The notes beneath the pieces were generated by a model. It ran no database searches, was not told the DNA's origin, and worked only from the letters and a program-made list of their open reading frames with translations. Position numbers and translations under genes: made by a program. Positions 1 through 6,470 of a stretch of DNA of 6,533 nt are shown in pieces (the stretch's first letter is position 1; every line of letters begins with the position of its first letter). The DNA comes from Lysobacteraceae bacterium (GTDB lineage: Bacteria > Pseudomonadota > Gammaproteobacteria > Xanthomonadales > Wenzhouxiangellaceae): positions 1 through 6,533 of the forward strand of contig JAIVHD010000162.1 in NCBI GenBank assembly GCA_020201235.1, written 5' to 3'.

Positions 1-2
1 CA

Positions 3-1415
3 CTGGATCAGCAGGCGGCGGCATTGCGCCGAGAATTCAAGCGCATCGAGGATGATTACCTGGCTCTGCGAATCGAAGACCTGGACCAGGTCGTGCGCCT
101 TCTTCAGCGCCAGCTTTCCGAGCAACCCACGGTGGTGCTCGACGAACGCGTGCCGCACCAGCTCGACCGCACGGTGGTTCTGGCCGACGAGATCAATCCG
201 GCAGAGCTTGCCGCGCTGCACCGGCGCAATGTCGCAGGGCTGGTGACCGAACACGGCGGGATCTGGTCTCACAGCGCGATCATTGCCCGGGCACTGGGCA
301 TTCCGATGGTCGTGGCAGTGCATCGCGCCCACCGTTTGCTGCGCGAGGGTGAGCCGGTCATTGTCGACAGCCATTACGGCGTCGTGCTGGCCACGCACGA
401 CGAGCAGCTGCACGATCATTATGCCGAGAAGATGGTGGCCTTCAGGCGAAACCGCGAAAATTTGCAGCGCGTCCTCGGTCTTCCGGATCAAACCCGGGAC
501 GGGGTCCGGTTTCGCCTGTTCTGCAACGCCGAGCTTGAACCAGAGCTCGAACGCTGTCGTGAAAACGGCGCGGCCGGTGTCGGCCTGATGCGCACCGAGT
601 TTATCTTCTCGCGCAACCGCTTGTCCGATGAGCAGGCCCAGTACGAGGTCTTTCGCGAGGCCGTCCGGATACTCGATGGGAAGCCGCTGACGATTCGTAC
701 GCTGGATGCTGGCGGCGACAAGCTTCCGGACGAATTGCAGCGGCTGCGCGGCCCCAATCCGGCGCTGGGCTTGCGCGGAATTCGGATGTCGCTGGCCATG
801 CAGGACAACTTCCAGGTCCAGGTTCGCGCGATCCTGCGCGCATCGGTGGATGGGCCGGTGCGCATCCTGCTGCCGATGCTGAGCCGTCTCGATGAAGTCC
901 ACAAGGCGCGCGAACTGATCACCGGCTGTCGCGCGCAGCTACACCAGCGCGGCATTCGGGCCGACCCGGAAGTCCCGGTCGGCGGCATGATCGAAACGCC
1001 GGCCGCGGCGGTCATTGCCGGTCAGCTGGCCGCCGCGCTGGATTTCGTTTCGATCGGCACCAACGACCTGATCCAGTACCTGCTGGCGGTCGACCGGCAA
1101 GATGAACTGGTCAGCCACCTGTTCGACCCGGCGCATCGGGCAGTCATCGTCATGCTGGCCAGAATTATCGATCAGACGCACCGAGCCGGTCGTTTGGCCC
1201 AGATCTGTGGCGAAATGGCGGGTGACCCGCGCTACAGCGCGCTGCTGATCGGCCTGGGCATTACACAATTCAGCCTGCCGCCCGGTCAACTGGCGCTGGT
1301 CAAATCAGCACTCGTGAAAATTGACAGCGCGCGTTGCAAGCAAAGAGTCGAGCGCTTCCTGAGCGATCCCGACGAAGTCTCCGCCGACGCCGTGCTGGCG
1401 GACCTGGCCCGTTAG
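3..1415 (+). CDS. ptsI: PTS Enzyme I (phosphoenolpyruvate-protein phosphotransferase), 5'-truncated by window edge
   Basis: This cytosolic enzyme takes phosphate from phosphoenolpyruvate onto a histidine and passes it to HPr, the first step of the sugar or regulatory PTS. The frame is open from position 3 with no start, so the gene begins outside the window; by alignment from memory with the 575-residue E. coli enzyme, about 100 N-terminal residues are missing. The phospho-histidine lies in the GGIWSHSAIIAR motif (His codon 270-272, equivalent to E. coli His189). The PEP/Mg-binding barrel is complete: RTEF (Arg codon 591-593), IRTLDAGGDK, NPALGLRGIR, METPAA-like MIETPAA (Glu 993-995), GTNDLIQY (Asp 1065-1067), AVDR (Arg 1095-1097) and CGEMAGD with the catalytic Cys at 1206-1208. 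All these sit at a constant offset of 106-107 residues from the E. coli positions, so nothing is lost inside. No GAF domain is visible, but the N-terminus is unseen, so PtsP is not strictly excluded. The stop overlaps the convergent DUF2061 gene. Confidence 0.95.
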   Translation: MDQQAAALRREFKRIEDDYLALRIEDLDQVVRLLQRQLSEQPTVVLDERVPHQLDRTVVLADEINPAELAALHRRNVAGLVTEHGGIWSHSAIIARALGIPMVVAVHRAHRLLREGEPVIVDSHYGVVLATHDEQLHDHYAEKMVAFRRNRENLQRVLGLPDQTRDGVRFRLFCNAELEPELERCRENGAAGVGLMRTEFIFSRNRLSDEQAQYEVFREAVRILDGKPLTIRTLDAGGDKLPDELQRLRGPNPALGLRGIRMSLAMQDNFQVQVRAILRASVDGPVRILLPMLSRLDEVHKARELITGCRAQLHQRGIRADPEVPVGGMIETPAAAVIAGQLAAALDFVSIGTNDLIQYLLAVDRQDELVSHLFDPAHRAVIVMLARIIDQTHRAGRLAQICGEMAGDPRYSALLIGLGITQFSLPPGQLALVKSALVKIDSARCKQRVERFLSDPDEVSADAVLADLAR

Positions 1416-1591
1416 CCGATCGGATAGCGCTCCCACGCAAGTTCGTGCAGGAAGTAGGCGACCGTGTTGCAGGCCGGTTCGATGATCGCGATCAATCCTC
1501 CCAGCATCAACGAGCCGGTCATCGCGTAAACAACCGTGAATGCAACGCCTGTGTGAACTGCCGCAAAGGTCAGGGTTTTGTACTTGGCCAT
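1412..1591 (-). CDS. DUF2061 family small membrane protein (59 aa)
   Basis: This is a short gene read on the minus strand from an ATG at 1591-1589 to a TAA at 1414-1412. The 59-residue product starts MAKYKTLTFAAVHTGVAFTV and ends AWERYPIG. Two hydrophobic stretches, about residues 7-25 and 27-48, predict two inner-membrane helices. The conserved-looking core is His13, the IIEPACNTVAY segment (Glu38, Pro39, Asn42) and FLHELAWER near the C-terminus, which I recognise as the DUF2061 pattern; members are 55-80 residues and have no known function. The ribosome-binding site is weak (a GAG about 9 nt upstream). An ATG at 1606-1604 in another frame gives a product without this family pattern. The stop shares four bases (TTAG, 1412-1415) with the ptsI stop, so the two genes converge tail to tail with no terminator between them. 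A promoter with a Fur/Zur-like palindrome lies just upstream. Confidence 0.88.
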   Translation of the reverse strand: MAKYKTLTFAAVHTGVAFTVVYAMTGSLMLGGLIAIIEPACNTVAYFLHELAWERYPIG

Positions 1592-1618
1592 GGTGTTCGC
1601 TCATCAATGATCGTTAAA

Positions 1619-1637
1619 GCGAATGATAATGGTTCGC
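1619..1637. promoter_or_regulatory. Fur/Zur-like palindromic operator candidate
   Basis: The 19-mer GCGAATGATAATGGTTCGC is an imperfect palindrome: 7 of 9 base pairs are symmetric about the central A, including the outer GCGAA/TTCGC arms. It matches the classical 19-bp Fur box (GATAATGATAATCATTATC) at 13 of 19 positions by my count, including the run AATGATAAT. It covers the predicted -10 element of the DUF2061 promoter, a usual place for repression by a metalloregulator. Family-level inference only; Zur or another regulator is equally possible. Confidence 0.4.
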
Positions 1638-1651
1638 AGATAAAAGGCCAA
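1623..1651 (-). promoter_or_regulatory. Predicted sigma70 promoter of the DUF2061 gene
   Basis: Read on the minus strand, a -35 hexamer TTGGCC (1651-1646, 4 of 6 to consensus) is followed after a 17-bp spacer by a -10 hexamer TATCAT (1628-1623, 5 of 6). Transcription would start near 1616, giving a leader of about 25 nt before the ATG at 1591. The stretch is visibly more AT-rich than its surroundings. The assignment rests on sequence match only. Confidence 0.55.
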
Positions 1652-1730
1652 TTGTTTTTGATGATCGCGGCGATAGGGGGCCTCGATACGCTCCTCCTGC
1701 AACCTGGCCCGTCTGCCTTGGCGGCGCCGA

Positions 1731-2228
1731 TCAGCAGGCGTCGGTCTCCCGATAGAGCGCGGCCAGACGCTGCTCCAGTTCGGCGGCGAAGGTTGTGCAA
1801 TCGCCGGTTTGCTCGAGAACGTGTTGGCGAAGCTGTCCGCGTTGAAGTCGCAGTTGACGGAAATCGGCGGCGAGTTTGCAGGCGAGTTCGATGTATTCTT
1901 CCGGGCTGCGGGCAATCCAGTCGTGCAGACCGGCATGCTGGAGCAGGCTTGCGGTTTGGCGGGCAACCATGGTTTCACCCAACAGCGTAATCACCGGCGT
2001 GCCCATCCACAGCGCATCGGCACTGGTCGCGCAGCCAGAGAACGGAAACGGGTCGAGTGCGACATCGATATTCCGATAGGCTTCAAGCAATGCGGCGTAG
2101 GGTTGCCAGCCGAACAGCTTGACGCGGGCGGTCGGCACGCCCAGCCTTTCGGCGCGCGTCATAAAATCCGCGCGCAGTTCGACATCATCGAATTGCAGGC
2201 TGCGCAGTTCGAGCTCGGCGCCGGGCAT
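1731..2228 (-). pseudogene. C-terminal catalytic lobe of TPR-GT41 glycosyltransferase, out of frame with its N-terminal part
   Basis: This frame carries the second Rossmann lobe of a GT41 (O-GlcNAc transferase/SPINDLY-like) enzyme. Visible motifs are VLERMPGAELELRS, LFGWQPYAALLEAYRNIDVA, LDPFPFSGCATSADALWMG, TPVITLLGETMVARQTASLL and a C-terminal helical tail ending in RETDAC. The frame is open back to a TGA at 2291-2289. Its first ATG (2228) falls inside the conserved VLERMPG motif, so it is not a natural start, and family similarity already begins upstream near 2240. It is therefore the tail of the gene that starts at 3679, displaced by a frame change at about 2240-2311. Relative to human OGT, the residue aligned with Lys842 is Tyr and the one aligned with His901 is Cys; bacterial members often differ here, so this alone does not show inactivity. 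The stop is a TGA at 1733-1731, with no clear terminator hairpin after it. Confidence 0.8.
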
Positions 2229-3679
2229 GCGCTCGAGTACTTGTGTGCCTGGTCGCGCCGGCGGTCGAGCGCGGCGGCCGGCCCAGGATCACTGCCGGGC
2301 GATCCAACGCCACCGCCGGGCTCCGGGCCGAGAACGCGGTCGGTGAAGAAATAATCGATCGCCGGAATGCCGGTCGGATGAAAATAATCCAGCCAGCTGA
2401 CCTGGACAGGCGCCATGCGCCGCCCAAAGGCACGCAGTCGATGGTGCGGGCTGTGGCCGCTGAGGTCGATGGCGATATCGATTGAATCGGCGACCGCCCG
2501 GTCGGCCAGCGCGAAGTCGTCGAGATCGGCCACGCTTGCGAAGTGATCCGCGACAGCCTTGAAACGTGGCGTTGATGAGTCGGCGATGTCATGGGTCTGG
2601 TACAGCCAATGCTCGACCCCGTTGCGCGGAAAAGCCTTGAGCACGCCGACAAAAAAGGATTCCATCGGTCCGGCCAGCAGGCGCGGCGAAAACCAGCCCA
2701 CCCGGATCGGGCCACGCCGGACCGAGCGCGCAATCGCGCGCGCCTTCGGGAAATGCCGCCTGGCCCACTCGGCGTGTGCCTCGGCCAGTTCGGCCGGTCC
2801 GATCCCGGGCAAGTGCTGGAGTGAAATCAGGTAGTTGCTATGCGCTTGCCAGTAGTCGGGCTTGATTTCGAGCAAGTGGCGATAGTCCCGGCAGGCCGCC
2901 TCGGTCGCAGCCCGGCGCTGGCGGGCTGCGGCCACGAACAGGCGGGCATCGGCAGAATCGGGGAACCGCTCGATCAAGCGGTCGGCCAGCCGCTCGGCCG
3001 TGCGTGCCAGCCCGGCGCGTTCGGTCTTGCGTATCCACTGCCGACCGATCGGCTCCTGGTCGGGCAGCGCGTCGGCGACCGTACCGGCGAGCCTGGAGGC
3101 CTCGGCCGCTTGCCCAACGCGGGTCAGTGTGCCAACCAGTTCGGCCAACGGGTCCATCAATTGCGCTGCCTCGGCCAGTACTGCGGCCTCGATGGGCCGA
3201 TAGCGCTCCGGTGCGCCATGCAAAACCGCGATTTGCCAATGCAGCTGGCAGCGCGGATCGGCCGGGCGCAGCGTTAAAGCCCTGGCCAATGCGTGTTGTG
3301 ATGCCGGCCAGTTACGCCGCGCGGCCTCGGCCAGGCCCAGATTGAACCACGCGCCAAAGGACTGCGGAAGTCCTTCGGCAGCCTCGCCGGCATCGATGCA
3401 GGCCTCTGCCGTTCGGCCCGCTGCAAGCGCCGCGCTGGACCGGTTGACCAGCAACTCCGGACGCCGCCCGAGCCGCGCGATGGCACGATCGATCAACCCC
3501 AGGGCCGATTCGGGCCGGCCAGTCTGCAACTGCAGCGCAGCCAGCAGGTAAAGCGCTTCCGGATGCCCGGGATCGAGGGCCAGCGCCTGCTGGTACAGCG
3601 CGTCGGCGCGTTCGATGTTGCCGGCCTGGTGCTCGCCGTGGGCGCGCTTTAGCAGTGTCTGGAATCGAGCCGGGTTCAA
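2159..3679 (-). pseudogene. TPR domain plus N-terminal lobe of GT41 (O-GlcNAc transferase-like) glycosyltransferase, frameshifted
   Basis: The product would be a cytosolic protein of the family that transfers a sugar from a nucleotide sugar to Ser/Thr of proteins. Residues about 5-145 form tetratricopeptide repeats (for example GNIERADALYQQALALDPGH), with further helical repeats to about 270. The linker AHSNYLISLQHLPGIGPAEL (280-298) is typical upstream of GT41 domains. The first catalytic lobe begins near residue 325 (IRVGWFSPRLLAGPMESFF) and contains DLSGH (405-409, His409 equivalent to OGT His558), APVQVSWLDYFHPTGIPAID and the start of the inter-lobe segment (TDRVLGPEPG). After about residue 457 the frame turns into low-complexity, non-homologous sequence and stops at 2159, while the second lobe continues in another frame. 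From memory of bacterial GT41 proteins, DYF to VLER normally spans about 74 residues but here about 39, so roughly 100 nt look deleted as well. The start is a TTG (3679-3677) overlapping the GST stop; no better in-frame start is seen. Confidence 0.8.
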
Positions 3680-4253
3680 GGCTGCGGCAGTTCCGGAAAC
3701 AGGCCGGTCTGGCTGATAAGGCTTCGTCGCCAGGCCTGGATGCGGCTAAGGGATTGCGGGATTTCGGTCTTGATGCCGCGTTTGGCGAAATCGACGGTCA
3801 CCAGTGCCGTGATGTCGGCGACGCTTGGTTGGTCTCCGGCGGCGAAGCGGCGATTGCGCAGCAAATCGTTGAAATCCTCCAGAAACCAATCGTAGCGAGG
3901 CCGGCAGCGCTGTTGCGGAAGGCCTCGGTGACGGCCAGCAGGCCGTTGATCTCGATCCAGTGTTCGATATCGGCAATACGTGCCCGCTCGACCGCGCCAG
4001 TCCCCATCAGGGCTGGTTCGGGGAAGATGTCTTCCAGATAGCGGCAGATCGCGATGCTTTCGCTCAGGCAGGTCCCATCGTCGAGTTCCAGAACCGGCAC
4101 GGTACAGTGTCGATTGAGCGCTCTGAAGGCCTCGCTCTGATGCTCTTCGGCACGCAGGTCGATTTCGCGTGTGTCGATCTCGACTTTTTTGGCTGCGAGA
4201 AAAAGATGCACGCGACGGGGATTTGGAGCCTGTGCACAGGTATGCAGTTTCAT
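3676..4253 (-). pseudogene. Glutathione S-transferase-like gene with internal deletion and frameshift
   Basis: Soluble GSTs conjugate or reduce substrates with glutathione. The chosen ATG (4253-4251) gives MKLHTCAQAPNPRRVHLFLA, the usual start of this GST subgroup; an ATG at 4289 directly after the mnmC stop would add 12 unlikely residues. The thioredoxin-like N-domain (1-80) includes VPVLELDDG and the glutathione-binding SESIAICRYLE (Ser64-Glu65). The helical domain is in frame to AFRNSAAG (about residue 117). The rest continues in a different frame from about 3894: YDWFLEDFNDLLRNRRFAAG, then DQPSVADITALVTVDFA, to a TGA at 3678-3676. The summed length is about 191 residues, and some 20 residues usually found between FRNSAAG and the following helix seem absent, so the lesion is more than a single lost base. 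Without repair, the N-terminal frame runs on to 3798 with unrelated residues. It is probably cotranscribed with mnmC (36 nt gap) and the TPR-GT41 gene (4-nt overlap). Confidence 0.8.
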
Positions 4254-4289
4254 GCTGCCCAGTGTACCGCGTCGCTCATTTGGTGACAT

Positions 4290-6131
4290 TCAGCCGTTGG
4301 GGCTGGCTTGGCGCGATGATTTGCAAAAGCGGGTGGGGCTCAGCGCCTGCCGCATGGCCCGATCCATCGGCGGTCCAAGACGGCTGATGGTATCGGCGAG
4401 CAGTTCGGCGACCAGCGGCGTGCCGGCAATGCCGCGGCTGCCGTGACCGATATTGAGGTAGGTCGGGCAGGCGTCGTTGATCGAGCCGACCGCTCCGGCC
4501 AGCGGCAGGAAGTCGATCGCCTGGCAGCGAAACGCCACGCGTCGCCCGGTCACTTCGATGTCGCGGCCGCCCAGCTCTCGCCAACGCTTTGGAAGCCACG
4601 ATCGCAGCATCGCCAGGTTGCCAAGGTCGTCGGTCGCGCGCGGATGCGGGTCGCCGTCGCGCGGGTCATAGGTCGCGCCGATGCAGTGCTGGCCGTGGAT
4701 CGATGGCGTCAGATAACCGGTGAAGCAGCGCGCCCGCTGCCAGCCCGCACTGGCCGCGGTCGCCCGACAAAACGTGATTTGACCGCGAACGTGTTTAAGC
4801 AAAAGACGCGGCATGCCGGCCAGCCCGGCGGCGGCCCCGGCCATGCAAATTACGGTGACATCGGCAGCGGCGCGGCTGCGGTCCTCGAATACAAATCCGG
4901 GGCCGGCTTGTGACGAGTCCAGGCTGCCGGGGCGAAAACGGATGCGCGGATGATCCAGCAGCGCGTGGCACCACGCGCGTGGGTCGAGGTAGCCGGCACC
5001 GTGCAAGACCACCGCATCGTCGTCCTCCAGGCTTAATAATTCATCTGTCCAGTGTCCGCTGCTCATTGCCGCGAACAGCTTCGCTCGATGGCGCGGACTG
5101 ACGATGTGTTGCACGACCCCTTCGAGCCGACAGCAATCGCGGGTCGGCCGGCCGGTTTCGCGTTGCCAGCGGCCGAGCCGGCGCAGGGCATGCAGATAGC
5201 TCGACTGGTAGAAACGATTCTGTGGCGTGGCCGCGCCGCTGGGCGAGGTATAGACCACCCCGGCCGGGTTGCCCGAAGCGCCGCCGGCGATGCCGAGGCG
5301 GTCGCGAACCTCGACCTGCCAGCCGCGTTCGGCTAAAGCACGCGCGGTGCTGGCACCGGCAAGGCCGGCACCGACGATGCAGGCCGTGCCCTGGATAAAC
5401 TCCCGCGCGCGCCAGGTCCCTTCAATAGACCCCTCCAGACGCTGGCGCTTGTTACCGAAGCCGGGTTTTCGCCGGACCTGAAAGCCGCACTCGGCAAGCC
5501 CGCGGCGCACAGCACCTGCAACGCTGAAGCTTGCCAGCGTGGTGCCGGGGCGTGATAGTTCGGCCATGCGTTCAAACAGTGGCTTTTGCCAGAGCTGCGG
5601 GTTGCGAGCAGGCGCAAAGCCGTCCAGAAACCAGGCGTCGATGCTGCCATCGTACTGGCACCAGAGCGTCAGCGCGTCACCCAGCATCAAGGTCAGGTCG
5701 ATGTTGTCGGCAAGCCGCAAGCGATGAAAACCAGGCGTCGCCGCCGGATACTGTGCCTGCAATTGGCCGGCCAGCGGCCCGAGCCCGGGCCAGCGCAACA
5801 GCGCGCTGTGCAGGTCGGCTCGCGTCAGGGGGTGTTTTTCGACCGAGATCAGGCAAAGTCGGGCACCGGCTGCGGCATGCCGGGCAAACAGTTTGGCTGC
5901 GGCAAGCAGGTTGAGACCGCTGCCGAAGCCGACTTCGCCCAGGCTGAACTGCTGCCCGGCCCGCAGGCTCTCAAAGCGCGGACGAAGGAAGCTGCCGTCG
6001 ATGAATACTGCGCGGCTTTCAGCCAGCGCGTCGTCGGCACCAAAATAACAATCGCCATACGCGGGTGAGTAGGGCGCGCCATTGCGCCACTCGATCCGGG
6101 CCGGTGCCACCGGCTCGAGGTCTGGACTCAT
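4290..6131 (-). CDS. mnmC: Bifunctional tRNA mnm5U34 biosynthesis enzyme MnmC (FAD-dependent oxidase / SAM methyltransferase)
   Basis: MnmC completes the wobble modification 5-methylaminomethyl-2-thiouridine: its FAD domain removes the carboxymethyl group of cmnm5(s2)U34 and its methyltransferase domain then methylates nm5(s2)U34 with SAM. The ATG at 6131 gives 613 residues (E. coli 668). The MnmD-type methyltransferase comes first (about 1-240), with a SAM-binding GEVGFGSGLNLL loop (65-76), ISVEKHPLTRADL and the catalytic DAWFLDGFAPARNP (Asp170 matching E. coli Asp178). The oxidase follows (about 248-613), with the dinucleotide motif CIVGAGLAGASTARALAERG near 253, GASGNPAGVVYTSPSG, FTGYLTPSIHGQHCIGATYD and the C-terminal FAD-binding GHGSRGIAGTPL. 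Every landmark is in one frame, so the gene looks intact. The frame could extend to a TTG at 6215, but the extra 28 residues lack family resemblance, and PARIEWRNGAPYSP matches the usual MnmC N-terminus. There is no good Shine-Dalgarno at 6131, so the start is less certain than the identity. Confidence 0.95.
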   Translation of the reverse strand: MSPDLEPVAPARIEWRNGAPYSPAYGDCYFGADDALAESRAVFIDGSFLRPRFESLRAGQQFSLGEVGFGSGLNLLAAAKLFARHAAAGARLCLISVEKHPLTRADLHSALLRWPGLGPLAGQLQAQYPAATPGFHRLRLADNIDLTLMLGDALTLWCQYDGSIDAWFLDGFAPARNPQLWQKPLFERMAELSRPGTTLASFSVAGAVRRGLAECGFQVRRKPGFGNKRQRLEGSIEGTWRAREFIQGTACIVGAGLAGASTARALAERGWQVEVRDRLGIAGGASGNPAGVVYTSPSGAATPQNRFYQSSYLHALRRLGRWQRETGRPTRDCCRLEGVVQHIVSPRHRAKLFAAMSSGHWTDELLSLEDDDAVVLHGAGYLDPRAWCHALLDHPRIRFRPGSLDSSQAGPGFVFEDRSRAAADVTVICMAGAAAGLAGMPRLLLKHVRGQITFCRATAASAGWQRARCFTGYLTPSIHGQHCIGATYDPRDGDPHPRATDDLGNLAMLRSWLPKRWRELGGRDIEVTGRRVAFRCQAIDFLPLAGAVGSINDACPTYLNIGHGSRGIAGTPLVAELLADTISRLGPPMDRAMRQALSPTRFCKSSRQASPNG

Positions 6132-6168
6132 CGCGAAGCTTTGAGTCGGACACGGGCCGCCAGGCCGA

Positions 6169-6198
6169 CCGATCGGGCGTAGCCCTTGGGCTGATCGG
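6169..6198. repeat. Imperfect inverted repeat (hairpin) upstream of mnmC
   Basis: Outer arms CCGATC (6169-6174) and GATCGG (6193-6198), and inner arms AGCCC (6181-6185) and GGGCT (6188-6192), can pair around a 2-nt loop, with a 6-nt bulge (6175-6180) on one side. It lies 38-67 nt upstream of the mnmC ATG and would be in the mRNA leader if transcription starts farther up. There is no T-run, so it is not an intrinsic terminator. A function is not shown. Confidence 0.3.
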
Positions 6199-6244
6199 CT
6201 GTACCTGGAATGCAATTGGACCTGTAGTCGATCGCGGTGATCAT

Positions 6245-6271
6245 CAAACGGGCTCGTTTGCCGAAAACGGG
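6245..6271. repeat. Palindrome plus direct repeat, possible operator
   Basis: The 16-mer CAAACGGGCTCGTTTG (6245-6260) has perfect 6-bp arms around a 4-base centre. The heptamer AAACGGG occurs at 6246-6252 and again at 6265-6271, 19 bp apart (about two helical turns). The middle CGTTT (6255-6259) is complementary to part of both copies. Such spacing fits cooperative binding by a dimeric regulator, but no regulator is identified and chance cannot be excluded. Confidence 0.3.
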
Positions 6272-6470
6272 TCGATCAGTGTAGCCGCAATAACCCGGAC
6301 GATTGGTGAGCGAGCGAAACACCGCAGACGCGGGGCATGGCGGTGCCGCAGAAGGTGGGCTGGGGAGTACGGCCGGTTTGGCCCGGTCGCTGCCGGGTTG
6401 GGAGAGCGGCGAAGTGAAGCGCCGGACACATTCCGAGTAAACTGGCCAGCCTGTTACGAGCGGTCGGCCG

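Larger units (their letters stand above)
6132..6470. other. Divergent intergenic region, no gene seen
   Basis: These 339 bases separate the divergent mnmC and the gene starting at 6471. Open frames here are short, rich in Arg and Pro, and match no family I recognise. No tRNA cloverleaf is visible. I found no convincing -35/-10 pair for mnmC or for the rightward gene. What it does hold is short repeats: an imperfect hairpin at 6169-6198 and a palindrome with a direct repeat at 6245-6271, listed separately. The 5' ends and promoters of both flanking transcripts should lie here. Confidence 0.5.

Noticed and set aside
488..1015. Long antisense open frames opposite ptsI, and similar ones opposite mnmC.
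   Set aside because: They are Arg/Ser/Pro-rich shadows expected in GC-rich DNA opposite real genes, with no family resemblance.
1642..1659. AAAA...CAATTG...TTTTT stretch considered as a terminator for ptsI or for the minus-strand operon.
   Set aside because: It has no stable GC-rich stem before a T-run, and it coincides with the predicted -35 region of the DUF2061 promoter.
1604..1705. Minus-strand open frame ending at 1604 with protein-like residues (APYRRDHQKQLAFYLR) behind an AGGAGGAG sequence (1698-1691).
   Set aside because: No ATG, GTG or TTG lies at a usable distance from the Shine-Dalgarno-like sequence. The frame also runs through the predicted DUF2061 promoter and is not recognisable as any family.
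5628..5740. A 13-bp direct repeat, aaaccaggcgtcg, at 5628-5640 and 5728-5740, exactly 100 bp apart.
   Set aside because: Both copies are inside mnmC in conserved coding segments (DAWFLDG and TPGFH); the repeat is read in different codon contexts and is most simply a coincidence of codon use.
6132..6215. N-terminal extension of MnmC from a TTG at 6215.
   Set aside because: The 28 added residues are Arg/Pro/Gly-rich and unlike MnmC N-termini; the ATG at 6131 fits the family start.
6128..6322. A 64-codon minus-strand frame upstream of and overlapping the mnmC start.
   Set aside because: It matches no family, has no convincing ribosome-binding site, and overlaps the likely mnmC leader.
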